From assembly GCF_003385185.1 (NCBI RefSeq), contig NZ_PQHZ01000044.1, positions 1 to 55,923 of the forward strand: a DNA stretch of 55,923 nucleotides, written 5' to 3'. Position numbers and translations under genes: made by a program. The DNA comes from Amycolatopsis palatopharyngis. Lineage in GTDB: Bacteria > Actinomycetota > Actinomycetes > Mycobacteriales > Pseudonocardiaceae. Position 1 is the stretch's first letter; each line of letters starts with the position of its first letter. Positions 1 to 7,719 of the stretch are shown here, one piece after another. The notes under the pieces were generated by a model. It saw only the letters and a list, made by a program, of their open reading frames with translations. It had not been told where the DNA came from and did not search any database.

Positions 1-2
1 AT

Positions 3-41
3 GTCGAGGGGCCGTACAAGTCCGATCACTACCGCTACTGA
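3..41 (+). CDS. C-terminal tail of an unidentified upstream gene (partial)
   Basis: The third forward frame is open from the window edge and reads VEGPYKSDHYRY before a TGA at 39-41. It ends before the first palindrome and ahead of metF on the same strand, which is where the end of an upstream gene would be expected. Twelve residues are too few to assign a family, and a chance open frame is possible. Confidence 0.3.
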   Translation, partial: VEGPYKSDHYRY

Positions 42-48
42 TCCCTGC

Positions 49-66
49 CGCTTTCCCGGGAAAGCG
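49..66. repeat. perfect palindrome with TTTCCCGGGAAA core, copy 1
   Basis: CGCTTTCCCGGGAAAGCG is an 18-nt perfect palindrome directly after the putative upstream stop codon. A second, longer palindrome with the same 12-nt core lies 40 bp downstream. The pair fills the gap before metF. It could be an operator, a terminator or a dispersed intergenic repeat. Confidence 0.6.
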
Positions 67-88
67 CGGTACTCGCGTCCGCGCGGTG

Positions 89-114
89 CTCGCACTTTCC
101 CGGGAAAGTGCGAG
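89..114. repeat. perfect 26-nt palindrome with TTTCCCGGGAAA core, copy 2
   Basis: The perfect palindrome spans 89-114, with the core TTTCCCGGGAAA flanked by CTCGCAC and its complement. It covers the GTG at 108 that begins the longest reading frame, which argues that metF starts further downstream, at 150. Confidence 0.6.
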
Positions 115-149
115 ATATGGGACGGGGGCACGAGAACAGGGAGCTGACT

Positions 150-1055
150 GTGCGCAAGGTCGCCGACAGGTTGACCCAGGAGCATCGACCGACGTTCTCG
201 GTGGAGTTCTTCCCGCCGCGGGACGCGGCCGACGAGCAGGTGCTGTGGCGCTCCATCCGGGAGCTTGAGCCGCTGGACCCGGCCTACATGTCGATCACCT
301 ACGGCGCGGGGGGCTCCAGTCGGGAGGGCACCATCCGCAATATCGCGCGGGTGGCCAGTGACACGACACTGGTACCGATGGCGCACCTGACGGCCGTCGG
401 CCACTCGGTCAGCGAACTGCGAACCGTGATCGGACACTTCGCGGCGGTCGGGGTGCACAACATCCTGGCCCTGCGAGGGGATCCGCCCGGCGACCCGATG
501 GGCCCGTGGTCGCCGCATCCGCAGGGACTGAACTACGCGGAGGAACTGGTCCGCCTCGTCCGCGAACTGGGGGACTTCTGCGTCGGTGTCGCCGCCTTTC
601 CGTACGGACACCCGCGTTCGGACGACCTCGACCTGGACACCGCGCATCTGGTGCGAAAGCTGCGGGCGGGCGCCGACTTCGCCATCGCACAGCTCTTCTT
701 CGAGGCCGACGACTTTCTCCGGTTGCGCGACCGGATCACGGCTGCGGGGTGTGACAGCCTGCTGATCCCGGGAGTGATGCCGCTGACGACGGTCCGCACC
801 CTGCGCAAGACGATCGAGTTGTCCGGCGCCACACCACCGCGATGGCTGGTGGATCGGCTCGAACCGCTGTCCGACGATCCGCGGGCGTTTCGGGCGGCGG
901 GCCTGGATATCGTCACGGAGCTGTGTCAGCGACTGCTCGACGAGGGAGTTCCGGAGCTGCACTTCTACACGTTCAACCGGGCCAAGGCGACCCGGGAGCT
1001 GGTGAGCAGGCTCGGGTTGCGCGAACCCGTCACGGAGCCGCTGGCGAGCGTGTAA
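150..1055 (+). CDS. metF: methylenetetrahydrofolate reductase
   Basis: Cytosolic flavoenzyme that reduces 5,10-methylenetetrahydrofolate to 5-methyltetrahydrofolate, the methyl donor for methionine synthesis. The 301-residue protein matches the usual length of bacterial MetF and carries the N-terminal SVEFFPP motif (residues 17-23), whose Glu belongs to the family active site. Further family segments are MSITYGAGGSSREGT, the ILALRGDPP region and the C-terminal HFYTFNRA. I chose the GTG at 150 because AGGGAG lies about 6 nt upstream (137-142) and the family motif then falls at the usual distance from the N-terminus. Upstream in-frame starts at 108 and 117 overlap a palindrome. It converges on the protease gene. 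Assignment is secure; the start is less so. Confidence 0.93.
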   Translation: MRKVADRLTQEHRPTFSVEFFPPRDAADEQVLWRSIRELEPLDPAYMSITYGAGGSSREGTIRNIARVASDTTLVPMAHLTAVGHSVSELRTVIGHFAAVGVHNILALRGDPPGDPMGPWSPHPQGLNYAEELVRLVRELGDFCVGVAAFPYGHPRSDDLDLDTAHLVRKLRAGADFAIAQLFFEADDFLRLRDRITAAGCDSLLIPGVMPLTTVRTLRKTIELSGATPPRWLVDRLEPLSDDPRAFRAAGLDIVTELCQRLLDEGVPELHFYTFNRAKATRELVSRLGLREPVTEPLASV

Positions 1056-1072
1056 CCAGCGGCCGCCGCTGG
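1056..1072. terminator. hairpin between convergent metF and protease genes
   Basis: CCAGCGG-CCG-CCGCTGG is a perfect 7-bp stem directly after the metF stop codon and 12 bp from the stop codon of the convergent protease gene. The placement suits a short bidirectional terminator. No U-tract follows, as is common in high-G+C actinobacteria. Confidence 0.5.
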
Positions 1073-1084
1073 CGAAACCAGTGG

Positions 1085-2122
1085 TCAGCCTTCGCGTTCG
1101 GCGACGGCCACGGTCAACCGCTGTGGCTCGCCGTCGCGGGACACCGTGAGGTCGACCTTCTGGCCGGGCTCGACATCGCGCAGTGCGGCGAGGACGTCCT
1201 CGACGGCCGAGACGTCCTTACCCGCGACCGAGGTGATGACATCCCCCGCACGCATGCCGGCACCGCTCGCCGGTCCCTCCTGGTCCACTCCCGTGACGAG
1301 CGCACCGCCTTCGGCCTCGACGCCGAGCTGCTCACGAATCGCCGGTGTGAGCGGGCGGAGCGAGACACCGAGGTACGGGTGTGTGGCGGTGCCGTCCTCG
1401 AGTAGCTCCTCCGTCGTGTCGACGACGGTGGCGGCGGGGATCGCGAAACCGAGGGAAACCGCGCCCTGCTGTGGCGGGATATAGGCCTCGTTGACTCCGA
1501 CGACCCGGCCCTGTGCGTCGATGAGGGCCCCGCCGGAGTTGCCGGGGGAGATGGAGGCGTCGGTCTGGATCAGATCCACCAGAGACTGCGTCCTGGCGGC
1601 GGAGCCGGGGATCTCCCGGTGCAGACCGGAGATGATGCCCGCCGTGACGGAGTTCTCGAAGCCGAGTGGACTGCCGATCGCGAGGGCGGTCTCCCCGGGC
1701 CTCGGGAGCTGCGTCCGGTACTCGGGGACGGGCAGGTCCTTGCGCTCGGTTCGGATCACGGCCAGGTCGGTGACCGCGTCGGTGCCGACAACCTCGCCGG
1801 AGGAGGCTGTGCCATCGGCGAAGGTGAGCTGTACCTGCTCGCGGTCACCGACGACGTGGGCGTTGGTCACCACGACATCCTGTCGTAGCACGACTCCGCT
1901 GCCGACACCTTTCTCCGTATTGACCGTCACGACACTGGGCGCGAGCCGTTCGGTGATGTCCGCGAGCTGTGCCGAGTTCGTGGGTGATGGTGCCGGGGCA
2001 CCGGGCTGGTTCTGGTTCTGGGGCTGGTCCTGGGGCTGGGAGTCCTCACCGCTGCAGCCGCCCGCGACGAGCAGGGCACAGGCGGCGGCGACTCCGGCCG
2101 CTCTTGCTCTCGTTGTCGTCAC
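1085..2122 (-). CDS. secreted lipoprotein serine protease, HtrA/DegP-like (trypsin + PDZ)
   Basis: A 345-residue extracytoplasmic protease of family S1C, probably in envelope protein quality control. The N-terminus has a basic stretch, a hydrophobic core and a lipobox ending at Cys23 (LVAGGC). A Pro/Gln/Asn-rich linker follows, then the trypsin-like domain with the triad in VVTNAHVVGD (His), DLAVIRT (Asp) and SPGNSGGAL (Ser). A C-terminal PDZ domain includes the G-AGMRAGDVITSVAGK segment. The start codon is GTG. The single PDZ and lipid anchor are typical of actinobacterial HtrA-like proteins. The physiological substrate cannot be read from the sequence. Confidence 0.9.
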   Translation of the reverse strand: MTTTRARAAGVAAACALLVAGGCSGEDSQPQDQPQNQNQPGAPAPSPTNSAQLADITERLAPSVVTVNTEKGVGSGVVLRQDVVVTNAHVVGDREQVQLTFADGTASSGEVVGTDAVTDLAVIRTERKDLPVPEYRTQLPRPGETALAIGSPLGFENSVTAGIISGLHREIPGSAARTQSLVDLIQTDASISPGNSGGALIDAQGRVVGVNEAYIPPQQGAVSLGFAIPAATVVDTTEELLEDGTATHPYLGVSLRPLTPAIREQLGVEAEGGALVTGVDQEGPASGAGMRAGDVITSVAGKDVSAVEDVLAALRDVEPGQKVDLTVSRDGEPQRLTVAVAEREG

Positions 2123-2173
2123 GGCCGCACGGGTACCCGGGGACTTGGGTCGTCAACCGCACGGACCGGACAT

Positions 2174-2536
2174 TCAGGGCAGCGGACGCCGTCCGGCGAA
2201 ACCCAGGTCGGCGCGGTGATACCAGTTCAGCCCCTGGTCACCCTCGAGCCAGCACAACAGCACCGGCACCCCGTCGAGGTCGGCGGGGAAGTCGACGAGC
2301 AGCGGCGCGAACCCCTTGAGCTCGGCGCCGGTCTCCTGCACGAGTGCCATCAGTTCGTCGAGGCGAGCCTGCGCGGCCTTCAGCTCCGCGAGCCCACCGA
2401 GTGCGCTCGGGGCGCCGCCGGGGGTCTGGGCGAACGCGAGTTCGGCCGCGTCGGCGCGCAGGTTGACGATCTCGTCCAGCACCGGCCGCAACGCCGCGAG
2501 TTCCGCGCGTGCCTCCTCCACCGTGAACAGTCCCAT
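2174..2536 (-). CDS. DUF2203 family protein
   Basis: A 120-residue protein beginning MGLFTVEEARAEL, a typical DUF2203 start, with a predicted helical middle (AELAFAQ, AALRPVLDEI) and a C-terminal segment containing GVPVLLCW and GLNWYHR that is characteristic of the family. Function is unknown. The frame is open upstream to 2623, but that part translates the CCCCAATG repeat array (2574-2662), so I start at the ATG at 2536. It lies downstream of the PucR-type regulator on the same strand, separated by the repeat array. Confidence 0.75.
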   Translation of the reverse strand: MGLFTVEEARAELAALRPVLDEIVNLRADAAELAFAQTPGGAPSALGGLAELKAAQARLDELMALVQETGAELKGFAPLLVDFPADLDGVPVLLCWLEGDQGLNWYHRADLGFAGRRPLP

Positions 2537-2573
2537 GCCAGCAGCGTCCCACGTCTCCGGTGACGAGCGGGGA

Positions 2574-2662
2574 GGACGTCCCCAATGTGGCATTGGGGAC
2601 GTTGGAGTTCCCCAATGTGGCATTCGGGACGTTCAAGTTCCCCAATGCCGCATTGGGGAACT
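2574..2662. repeat. three-unit 30-bp-period CCCCAATG...CATTGGGG hairpin repeat array
   Basis: Three hairpin units begin at 2580, 2610 and 2640, exactly 30 bp apart. Unit 1 is CCCCAATGTGGCATTGGGG, an 8-bp stem with a 3-nt loop. Unit 2 has one stem mismatch and unit 3 a changed loop. Spacers resemble ACGTTGGAGTT. The array fills the gap between the DUF2203 start and the regulator stop. The same unit and period recur inside the NRPS gene at 25546-25604. Confidence 0.85.
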
Positions 2663-2681
2663 CCTGTGGTGGTGGCGCGAC

Positions 2682-3902
2682 TCAGCGCTGGCGGTAGGCC
2701 ATCAGGCCGAGGGTGAGCAGCAGCCGGTCGCGGGGTTCGGCGATCTTGCGACCGGTCACCGCCTCGATCCGCTGCAGCCGGTAGATCACGGTGTTGCGAT
2801 GGCAGTAGAGCCGTTGCGCGGCATGCGTGGGTGAGCCGCCGCTGTCGATCACCGCGCCCAGAGTCTCCAACATGGTCCTGCGCTCCGCTTCGGGGAGGTC
2901 GAGCAGTTCGCCGAACGCCACCCGCTCCAGCCGGGGCACCAGGTGGGGACTGCCGACGAGCAGCGCTTCCGGCAGCCGTTCGTCGAGCGCGGCGACCCCT
3001 GGCTCGGCGAGGGTTCGTGCCGCTGTCTGCGCCATCCCGTACGCCACGCCGATCTCGCCGAAGTCGGAGATCACCGGTGAGGCGCCGACGCGACCGGCCA
3101 CCGCGGGGCCGAGTGCCTCCAGCACCTCTGCCGGGCTGCGCTCGTCCAGCGAGACGAGTCCGACGATGTCGGCGGGACGGACGTGCCAGGACGAGACGAT
3201 CCCGTGCGCGCCGAGCGCGTCCTGCGGGGAACGCAGCGGATCATCGCGGGGGCTGTCGACCGGAGCGACGACGCAGATCAGCGGCCCTGTCGGTGGCAGG
3301 CCCAGCGCGGCCGCGGCCTCCGTGGCGAGTGCGGCGTCCCCGCCGCGTCCTTCCAGCAGTGCGTTCAGGAAGGCGTGTTTACGGCTGAGCTCCTGACTGC
3401 TCAGCCTTGCCTCCTCCAGCCGGTAGGCGTCCACCAGAGCCGACGAACTGGAATCGATGACCCGCCAGACATAGCTCGCCGCCTCCAGCAGATCGTGGTC
3501 GTACTTGCCGCCGAAACGTTCGCGGGAGGTTGCGAGCAGTGCCTCCCAGATCACTCGTCCACCGAGGCGGTAGGCGCGCAGCACGGCCTCCAGCGGGATG
3601 CCCTGCCGCACCCGGATCCGGCCGGTCTCGCGGGAGGTGTCCTGCGGGTCGTCCCCCTCTGGAACCGCCTCGCCGAGCGACTGGATGCCCCGCTCCAGAT
3701 TGTCCCGCAGGCTCGCGCGCAGCTCCTCGGGCGCGGCGACCCCGAGTTGGGCATAGGACGGTTCTCGCTGCAGGACGACCAGTGTGAGGCGGTCCGCGAG
3801 ACTGTCGAGTTCGCCCAACAGCACCCGGCTCAAAATGTGCAGTGCGCCCTTCGGCGGCTTCGTCGACTCGGAAGCCGGTTGTCCAGGTGCCGGTGCTCGC
3901 AT
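2682..3902 (-). CDS. PucR/CdaR-family transcriptional regulator
   Basis: A 406-residue regulator with the C-terminal PucR helix-turn-helix (THAAQRLYCHRNTVIYRLQR) preceded by a GGDEF-like CdaR central region. The N-terminal part (LSRVLLGELDSLADRL and beyond) resembles the sensory region of actinobacterial PucR regulators. The frame extends upstream to 4442, but that extension overlaps the start of the oppositely oriented ABC operon and lacks homology-like sequence. The ATG at 3902 gives MRAPAPGQ and a normal family length. It is divergent from the importer operon across a 205-bp gap, so control of that importer is a reasonable inference. The effector is unknown. Confidence 0.82.
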   Translation of the reverse strand: MRAPAPGQPASESTKPPKGALHILSRVLLGELDSLADRLTLVVLQREPSYAQLGVAAPEELRASLRDNLERGIQSLGEAVPEGDDPQDTSRETGRIRVRQGIPLEAVLRAYRLGGRVIWEALLATSRERFGGKYDHDLLEAASYVWRVIDSSSSALVDAYRLEEARLSSQELSRKHAFLNALLEGRGGDAALATEAAAALGLPPTGPLICVVAPVDSPRDDPLRSPQDALGAHGIVSSWHVRPADIVGLVSLDERSPAEVLEALGPAVAGRVGASPVISDFGEIGVAYGMAQTAARTLAEPGVAALDERLPEALLVGSPHLVPRLERVAFGELLDLPEAERRTMLETLGAVIDSGGSPTHAAQRLYCHRNTVIYRLQRIEAVTGRKIAEPRDRLLLTLGLMAYRQR

Positions 3903-4107
3903 CGGCCGACAATCGCACGGCACCTGCTCATGCGTCCACTGACCCGGGCGCCGAGCCCAGAAATCGCCCTGATCTTTGGGCTCCCCGCCTATGGTCCAGA
4001 TTGGGCGCCGCGCATCAGTCTTATGGACCTGCCGGGCCGGGGTGTTGCAGGACACATCGGCTCCCGGCACCAGGAACAGTGACCGACCAACGGCGGGAGG
4101 CGCGGCT
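3903..4107. promoter_or_regulatory. divergent intergenic region, PucR-type regulator / ABC importer operon
   Basis: This 205-bp gap must hold the promoters of both the regulator and the importer operon. It contains two loosely repeated segments, GATCTTTGGGC (from about 3970) and AGATTGGGC (from about 4000), that could be direct-repeat regulator sites. I see no convincing -35/-10 pair. The region's role is inferred from position. Confidence 0.4.
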
Positions 4108-4941
4108 GTGACGTTGCCGGATCGATCCGACACGCAGACCTCGACCACGGTGCGGGAATCTCCGCCACTTTTCGAAGCACGCGGGATCAACGTCCGGTTC
4201 GGCGGACTGATCGCACTCGACGATGTCTCACTTGCCGCGTCGCCACACGAGGTGCACGGGGTCATCGGTCCCAACGGCGCGGGAAAGACGACGTTGTTCA
4301 ACGTCTGCTGCGGCTTCGTCGCGCCGAACTCGGGGACACTGCACCGCGGCGGACGGAAGTTGACCCAGATACGGCCGCACCAGCTCAGCGGTATGGGAAT
4401 CGCGCGGACGCTGCAGGGCGTCGGCCTGTTCGCCGGGCTCACCGTGCTGGAGAACGTGATGGTCGGCGCGGATCGGTTCCACCGGTCGGGTTTCGCCTCG
4501 GCGCTGTTCGCGCTGCCCCGTTCGGCAGGCGACGAGCGCCGCCTGCGCGAGTCGGCGCTCGTCGCGCTGCAGGAGGTCGGGGTGGCGTCCTACGCGTCCA
4601 GGCTGCCCTCGAGCCTGCCCTATCCCGTGCAGAAAAAGGTGGCACTGGCCAGGGCGCTCGCCGCGGCCCCGGACCTGCTGCTGCTCGACGAACCGGCAAG
4701 CGGGCTCGGCCACGACGAGATCGTCGAGCTCGGCGAGTTCGTCCGTGCACTGACCGAGCGGATGGCGGTGATCCTCGTCGACCACCACATGGACCTGGTC
4801 ATGTCGATCTGCGACCGGATCACAGTGCTGGACTTCGGCAAGGTCGTCGCGCACGGCGCGCCCGACGAGGTCCGCAACGAACCGGCCGTCATCGACGCCT
4901 ACCTGGGCGAGCAGGCCCAGCGGGGAGACCACGATGACTGA
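4108..4941 (+). CDS. livG: branched-chain amino acid-type ABC transporter ATPase (LivG-like)
   Basis: A 277-residue cytoplasmic ATPase of the HAAT importer family. It has Walker A GPNGAGKTT, a Walker B ending LLLLDEPASG, and the long LivG-type insertion (ARTLQGVGLFAGLTVLENV). The signature region reads SSLPYPVQKKVALARAL, so the canonical LSGGQ is replaced by LPYPVQ, which is common in LivG proteins. I start at the GTG at 4108 because GGCGGGAGG (4092-4100) sits 7 nt upstream; the frame continues to 3976 without a ribosome-binding site. It is the first gene of the operon and overlaps the next by 8 bp. The substrate could be a branched-chain amino acid, amide or urea. Confidence 0.88.
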   Translation: MTLPDRSDTQTSTTVRESPPLFEARGINVRFGGLIALDDVSLAASPHEVHGVIGPNGAGKTTLFNVCCGFVAPNSGTLHRGGRKLTQIRPHQLSGMGIARTLQGVGLFAGLTVLENVMVGADRFHRSGFASALFALPRSAGDERRLRESALVALQEVGVASYASRLPSSLPYPVQKKVALARALAAAPDLLLLDEPASGLGHDEIVELGEFVRALTERMAVILVDHHMDLVMSICDRITVLDFGKVVAHGAPDEVRNEPAVIDAYLGEQAQRGDHDD

Positions 4942-5701
4942 ACACGTGACAGAGACGCCGGGCCACCCCCGGACACATGGTTCCGAGCGCGGTGAACTCG
5001 AGATCCGTGACCTCAGCGCCGCCTACGGTCCGGTGGTCGCGCTGAACCATGTGGACATCAGGGCACGACGGGGTCGCATCACGGCCGTGCTCGGAGCCAA
5101 TGGCGCAGGCAAGACCACTTTGCTCCGGACGGTGTCCGGACTGGTCCGGGGCACGAGTGGCGGTGTGTTCCTCGGTGGCCGTGACCTCACCGGCCTGTCC
5201 GCGGAGGCCATCGCCATGGCGGGCGTCGCCCATGTGCCCGAGGGACGCGGAGTGATCACCGAACTCACCGTGGAGGACAACCTCCGCCTCGGCGAGCTGC
5301 TCGGCACCGCGCGGGGGACAGGCGCGCACAGCCTCGACTCGGTCTACGAGATGTTCCCCGCACTCGAGCAGCGGCGGCGACGTGCGGCGAACTCACTGTC
5401 CGGTGGCGAACGGCAGATGCTGGTGATCGGCCGTGCACTGTTGTCCGCTCCCGAGGTGCTGCTGCTGGACGAGCCCTCGCTCGGGCTGGCACCGCGGATC
5501 GTCGCGCAGATCTTCGGTCTGCTGCGTGAACTGGTCGACCGCGACGGCGTGACCGTGTTGCTGGTCGAGCAGAACGCCCGCAGCGCACTGTCCATCGCCG
5601 ACGACGGGTTCGTGCTCAATCTCGGCGAGGTGGTCGCGGCCGACGAGGCTTCGACGCTCGCCGCCGACGACGAACTGCGCCACGCCTATCTCGGTTTCTA
5701 G
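4934..5701 (+). CDS. livF: branched-chain amino acid-type ABC transporter ATPase (LivF-like)
   Basis: A 255-residue second ATPase of the importer. Walker A is GANGAGKTT, the signature is NSLSGGERQML and Walker B is VLLLDEPSLGLAP, all canonical. The segment GVAHVPEGRGVITELTVEDN is a LivF hallmark. The short C-terminus (ELRHAYLGF) is also family-typical. Its ATG lies within the last codons of livG, indicating translational coupling. It should form the ATPase heterodimer with LivG on the cytoplasmic face. Confidence 0.92.
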   Translation: MTEHVTETPGHPRTHGSERGELEIRDLSAAYGPVVALNHVDIRARRGRITAVLGANGAGKTTLLRTVSGLVRGTSGGVFLGGRDLTGLSAEAIAMAGVAHVPEGRGVITELTVEDNLRLGELLGTARGTGAHSLDSVYEMFPALEQRRRRAANSLSGGERQMLVIGRALLSAPEVLLLDEPSLGLAPRIVAQIFGLLRELVDRDGVTVLLVEQNARSALSIADDGFVLNLGEVVAADEASTLAADDELRHAYLGF

Positions 5702-5731
5702 GCGCTCGCCTCAAGGAGGACACGGCAGACG

Positions 5732-6610
5732 ATGCAACAGTTCCTGAACGTCACCCTCAGCGGGATCAGCCAGGGCGCGATCTACGCGGCCTTCGCGCTG
5801 GCTCTCGTGCTGATCTGGCGCTCGACGAGAATCATCAACTTCGCCCAGGGATCCATGGCGATGTTCACCACCTACCTGGCGCTCACCCTGGTCGAGAACG
5901 GAATGTCCTACTGGGTCGGGTTCGCGGTGGCGCTGCTGGGCGGGCTGCTGCTCGGCGCGGCCGTGGAGCGGGTGATCATGCGGCCGGTCGAGGGCGGCCC
6001 CGAACTCAATGCCGTGATCGTCACCCTCGGACTTTTCGTGGCGTTCCAGGCACTGGCGGCGATCCTCTTCGGCGCCTCGTTCAAGTCCTTCCCCGCTCCG
6101 TTCGATCTGCGCGGTTTCACCGTGGGCTCGGTCAACATCGCCTTCACGCCCTACAGCATTTTCGTCATCGCCTCGGTGGTCGCCGTGATGGCCGCGCTCG
6201 TCGCCCTGTTCCGGTTCACCGACGTCGGACTGCGGATGCGGGCCTCCGCGTTCAACCAGGAGGTCGCCCGGCTGCTCGGTGTCAAGGTCGGCCGCATGCT
6301 CACTCTCGGCTGGGCACTGGCCGCCGTGGTGGGCTCGCTGGCCGGATTGCTGATCGCGGGAGGAAACCTGGTGTTCCCGGCCTATATGGACGCGGTGATC
6401 GTCTACGGCTTCGTCGCGGCGGTGCTCGGTGGACTCGACAGTCCGGTCGGAGCCGTGGTGGGCGGGCTGATCATGGGACTGGCGCTGTCCTATGTGAGTG
6501 GTTATCTCGGCAGCGAGCTGGTGGCGCTGGCAGCACTGGCGATTCTGGTGGCGGTGCTGCTGGTGCGACCACGGGGACTGTTCAGCAGCACGGCAGCGAG
6601 GCAGGTGTGA
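5732..6610 (+). CDS. livH: branched-chain amino acid-type ABC transporter permease (LivH-like)
   Basis: A 292-residue integral membrane permease with about eight hydrophobic segments. The N-terminus QFLNVTLSGISQGAIYAAFA and the NFAQGSMAMF motif are typical of LivH. The coupling region towards the ATPases is around MRASAFNQEVARLLGV. AAGGAGGA lies about 12 nt upstream of the ATG. The stop codon overlaps the start of livM (TGATG). Confidence 0.92.
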   Translation: MQQFLNVTLSGISQGAIYAAFALALVLIWRSTRIINFAQGSMAMFTTYLALTLVENGMSYWVGFAVALLGGLLLGAAVERVIMRPVEGGPELNAVIVTLGLFVAFQALAAILFGASFKSFPAPFDLRGFTVGSVNIAFTPYSIFVIASVVAVMAALVALFRFTDVGLRMRASAFNQEVARLLGVKVGRMLTLGWALAAVVGSLAGLLIAGGNLVFPAYMDAVIVYGFVAAVLGGLDSPVGAVVGGLIMGLALSYVSGYLGSELVALAALAILVAVLLVRPRGLFSSTAARQV

Positions 6611-7719
6611 TGGGTCACTTCGTCGCCGGCGTACGCCGCCGCCTTCCGTCCTCAGTGCTCGGGCGACACCTGCTACTGGTGCTCGTCGGTCTGCTCCTCG
6701 TGATCGTTGTCCTGGAGACGACCAGCCCCTTCCGGAACTCGCAGTTCGCCACGATGTCGTACTACGCGATCGCCGCGGCCGGCCTCACCGTCCTCACCGG
6801 ACTCAACGGGCAGATCTCCCTCGGCCACGGTGCGCTGATGGCGGTGGGCGCCTACACCACGGGACTGTTGCTGGCCACCGGAGCCATTCCGTTCCCGGTG
6901 GCCATGCTGATCGCCACCTTGGTCACCGCACTCGTGGGCATCGTCGTCGGCGCGGCGGCCTCGCGCCTGCATGGTCCGTACCTCGCGGGTGCCACGCTGG
7001 CACTGGCGGTCGGCGTACCGGGGCTCGCGATCTACTTCGACGGTACGTTCGGTGGTGAACAGGGACTGCGGGTCGACACCCCCCGGGCCCCGGACTGGTT
7101 CGCCGACGCCGTCTACTTCCTGTCGGCCAACGAGGCGGGCCCGGCGAAGTACCTGGCCTACATCGGCTGGATCACCCTGCTCGTCGTCCTGCTGTTGCTG
7201 GCCAACCTGATCGCCAGCCGGTACGGGCGGTTGTGGCGTGCGGTGCGCGACGACGAGATCGCCGCTGAGCTCGCCGGGATCCAGCTGGGCAGGTCCAGGG
7301 TGCTCGCGTTCGTGGTCAGTGCCGCCTGCGCGGGCCTCGCCGGTTCGGTGCTCGGCATGGTGGTCAGGCTCGCGGCGCCGAGTGGCTTCACCCTCGTGCT
7401 CTCGCTCGCTCTGCTCACCGCGGTCGTCGTGGGCGGGCTCGGCAGCCTCACCGGTGCGGTGCTCGGTAGTGCGCTGCTGGTCTTCCTGCCCCCCGCGGTG
7501 ACCGGTATCGGCACCAGCGCTGGCCTCTCGGACGTGCAAGCGGCACAGCTGGCCCCGCTGGTCTACGGCGTCGTGCTGGTGGCGGTCATGGTGCTGGCAC
7601 CTGGCGGCGCGATCGGACTGTTGCGGCGACTGCGATCGGGCCTGCCGAGCCGGTCGCGCCGTGGTGGATCCACAACCACAGAACCCGTCGGGGACGTTGA
7701 ATCAGGAGGTAGCAGATGA
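6610..7719 (+). CDS. livM: branched-chain amino acid-type ABC transporter permease (LivM-like)
   Basis: A 369-residue membrane permease that pairs with LivH. It shows the LivM signature YYAIAAAGLTVLTGLNGQIS, the LGHGALMAVGAY motif and the cytoplasmic coupling segment RYGRLWRAVRDDEIAAELAG. I use the ATG at 6610, which overlaps the livH TGA; a GTG at 6607 is an equivalent alternative. The C-terminus is a basic, Ser/Thr-rich tail and overlaps the binding-protein gene by 4 bp. Confidence 0.92.
   Translation: MGHFVAGVRRRLPSSVLGRHLLLVLVGLLLVIVVLETTSPFRNSQFATMSYYAIAAAGLTVLTGLNGQISLGHGALMAVGAYTTGLLLATGAIPFPVAMLIATLVTALVGIVVGAAASRLHGPYLAGATLALAVGVPGLAIYFDGTFGGEQGLRVDTPRAPDWFADAVYFLSANEAGPAKYLAYIGWITLLVVLLLLANLIASRYGRLWRAVRDDEIAAELAGIQLGRSRVLAFVVSAACAGLAGSVLGMVVRLAAPSGFTLVLSLALLTAVVVGGLGSLTGAVLGSALLVFLPPAVTGIGTSAGLSDVQAAQLAPLVYGVVLVAVMVLAPGGAIGLLRRLRSGLPSRSRRGGSTTTEPVGDVESGGSR

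Noticed and set aside
3903..4442. Extension of the PucR-type regulator frame by 180 codons
   Set aside because: It crosses the divergent promoter region and the start of the importer ATPase gene, and shows no domain-like sequence.
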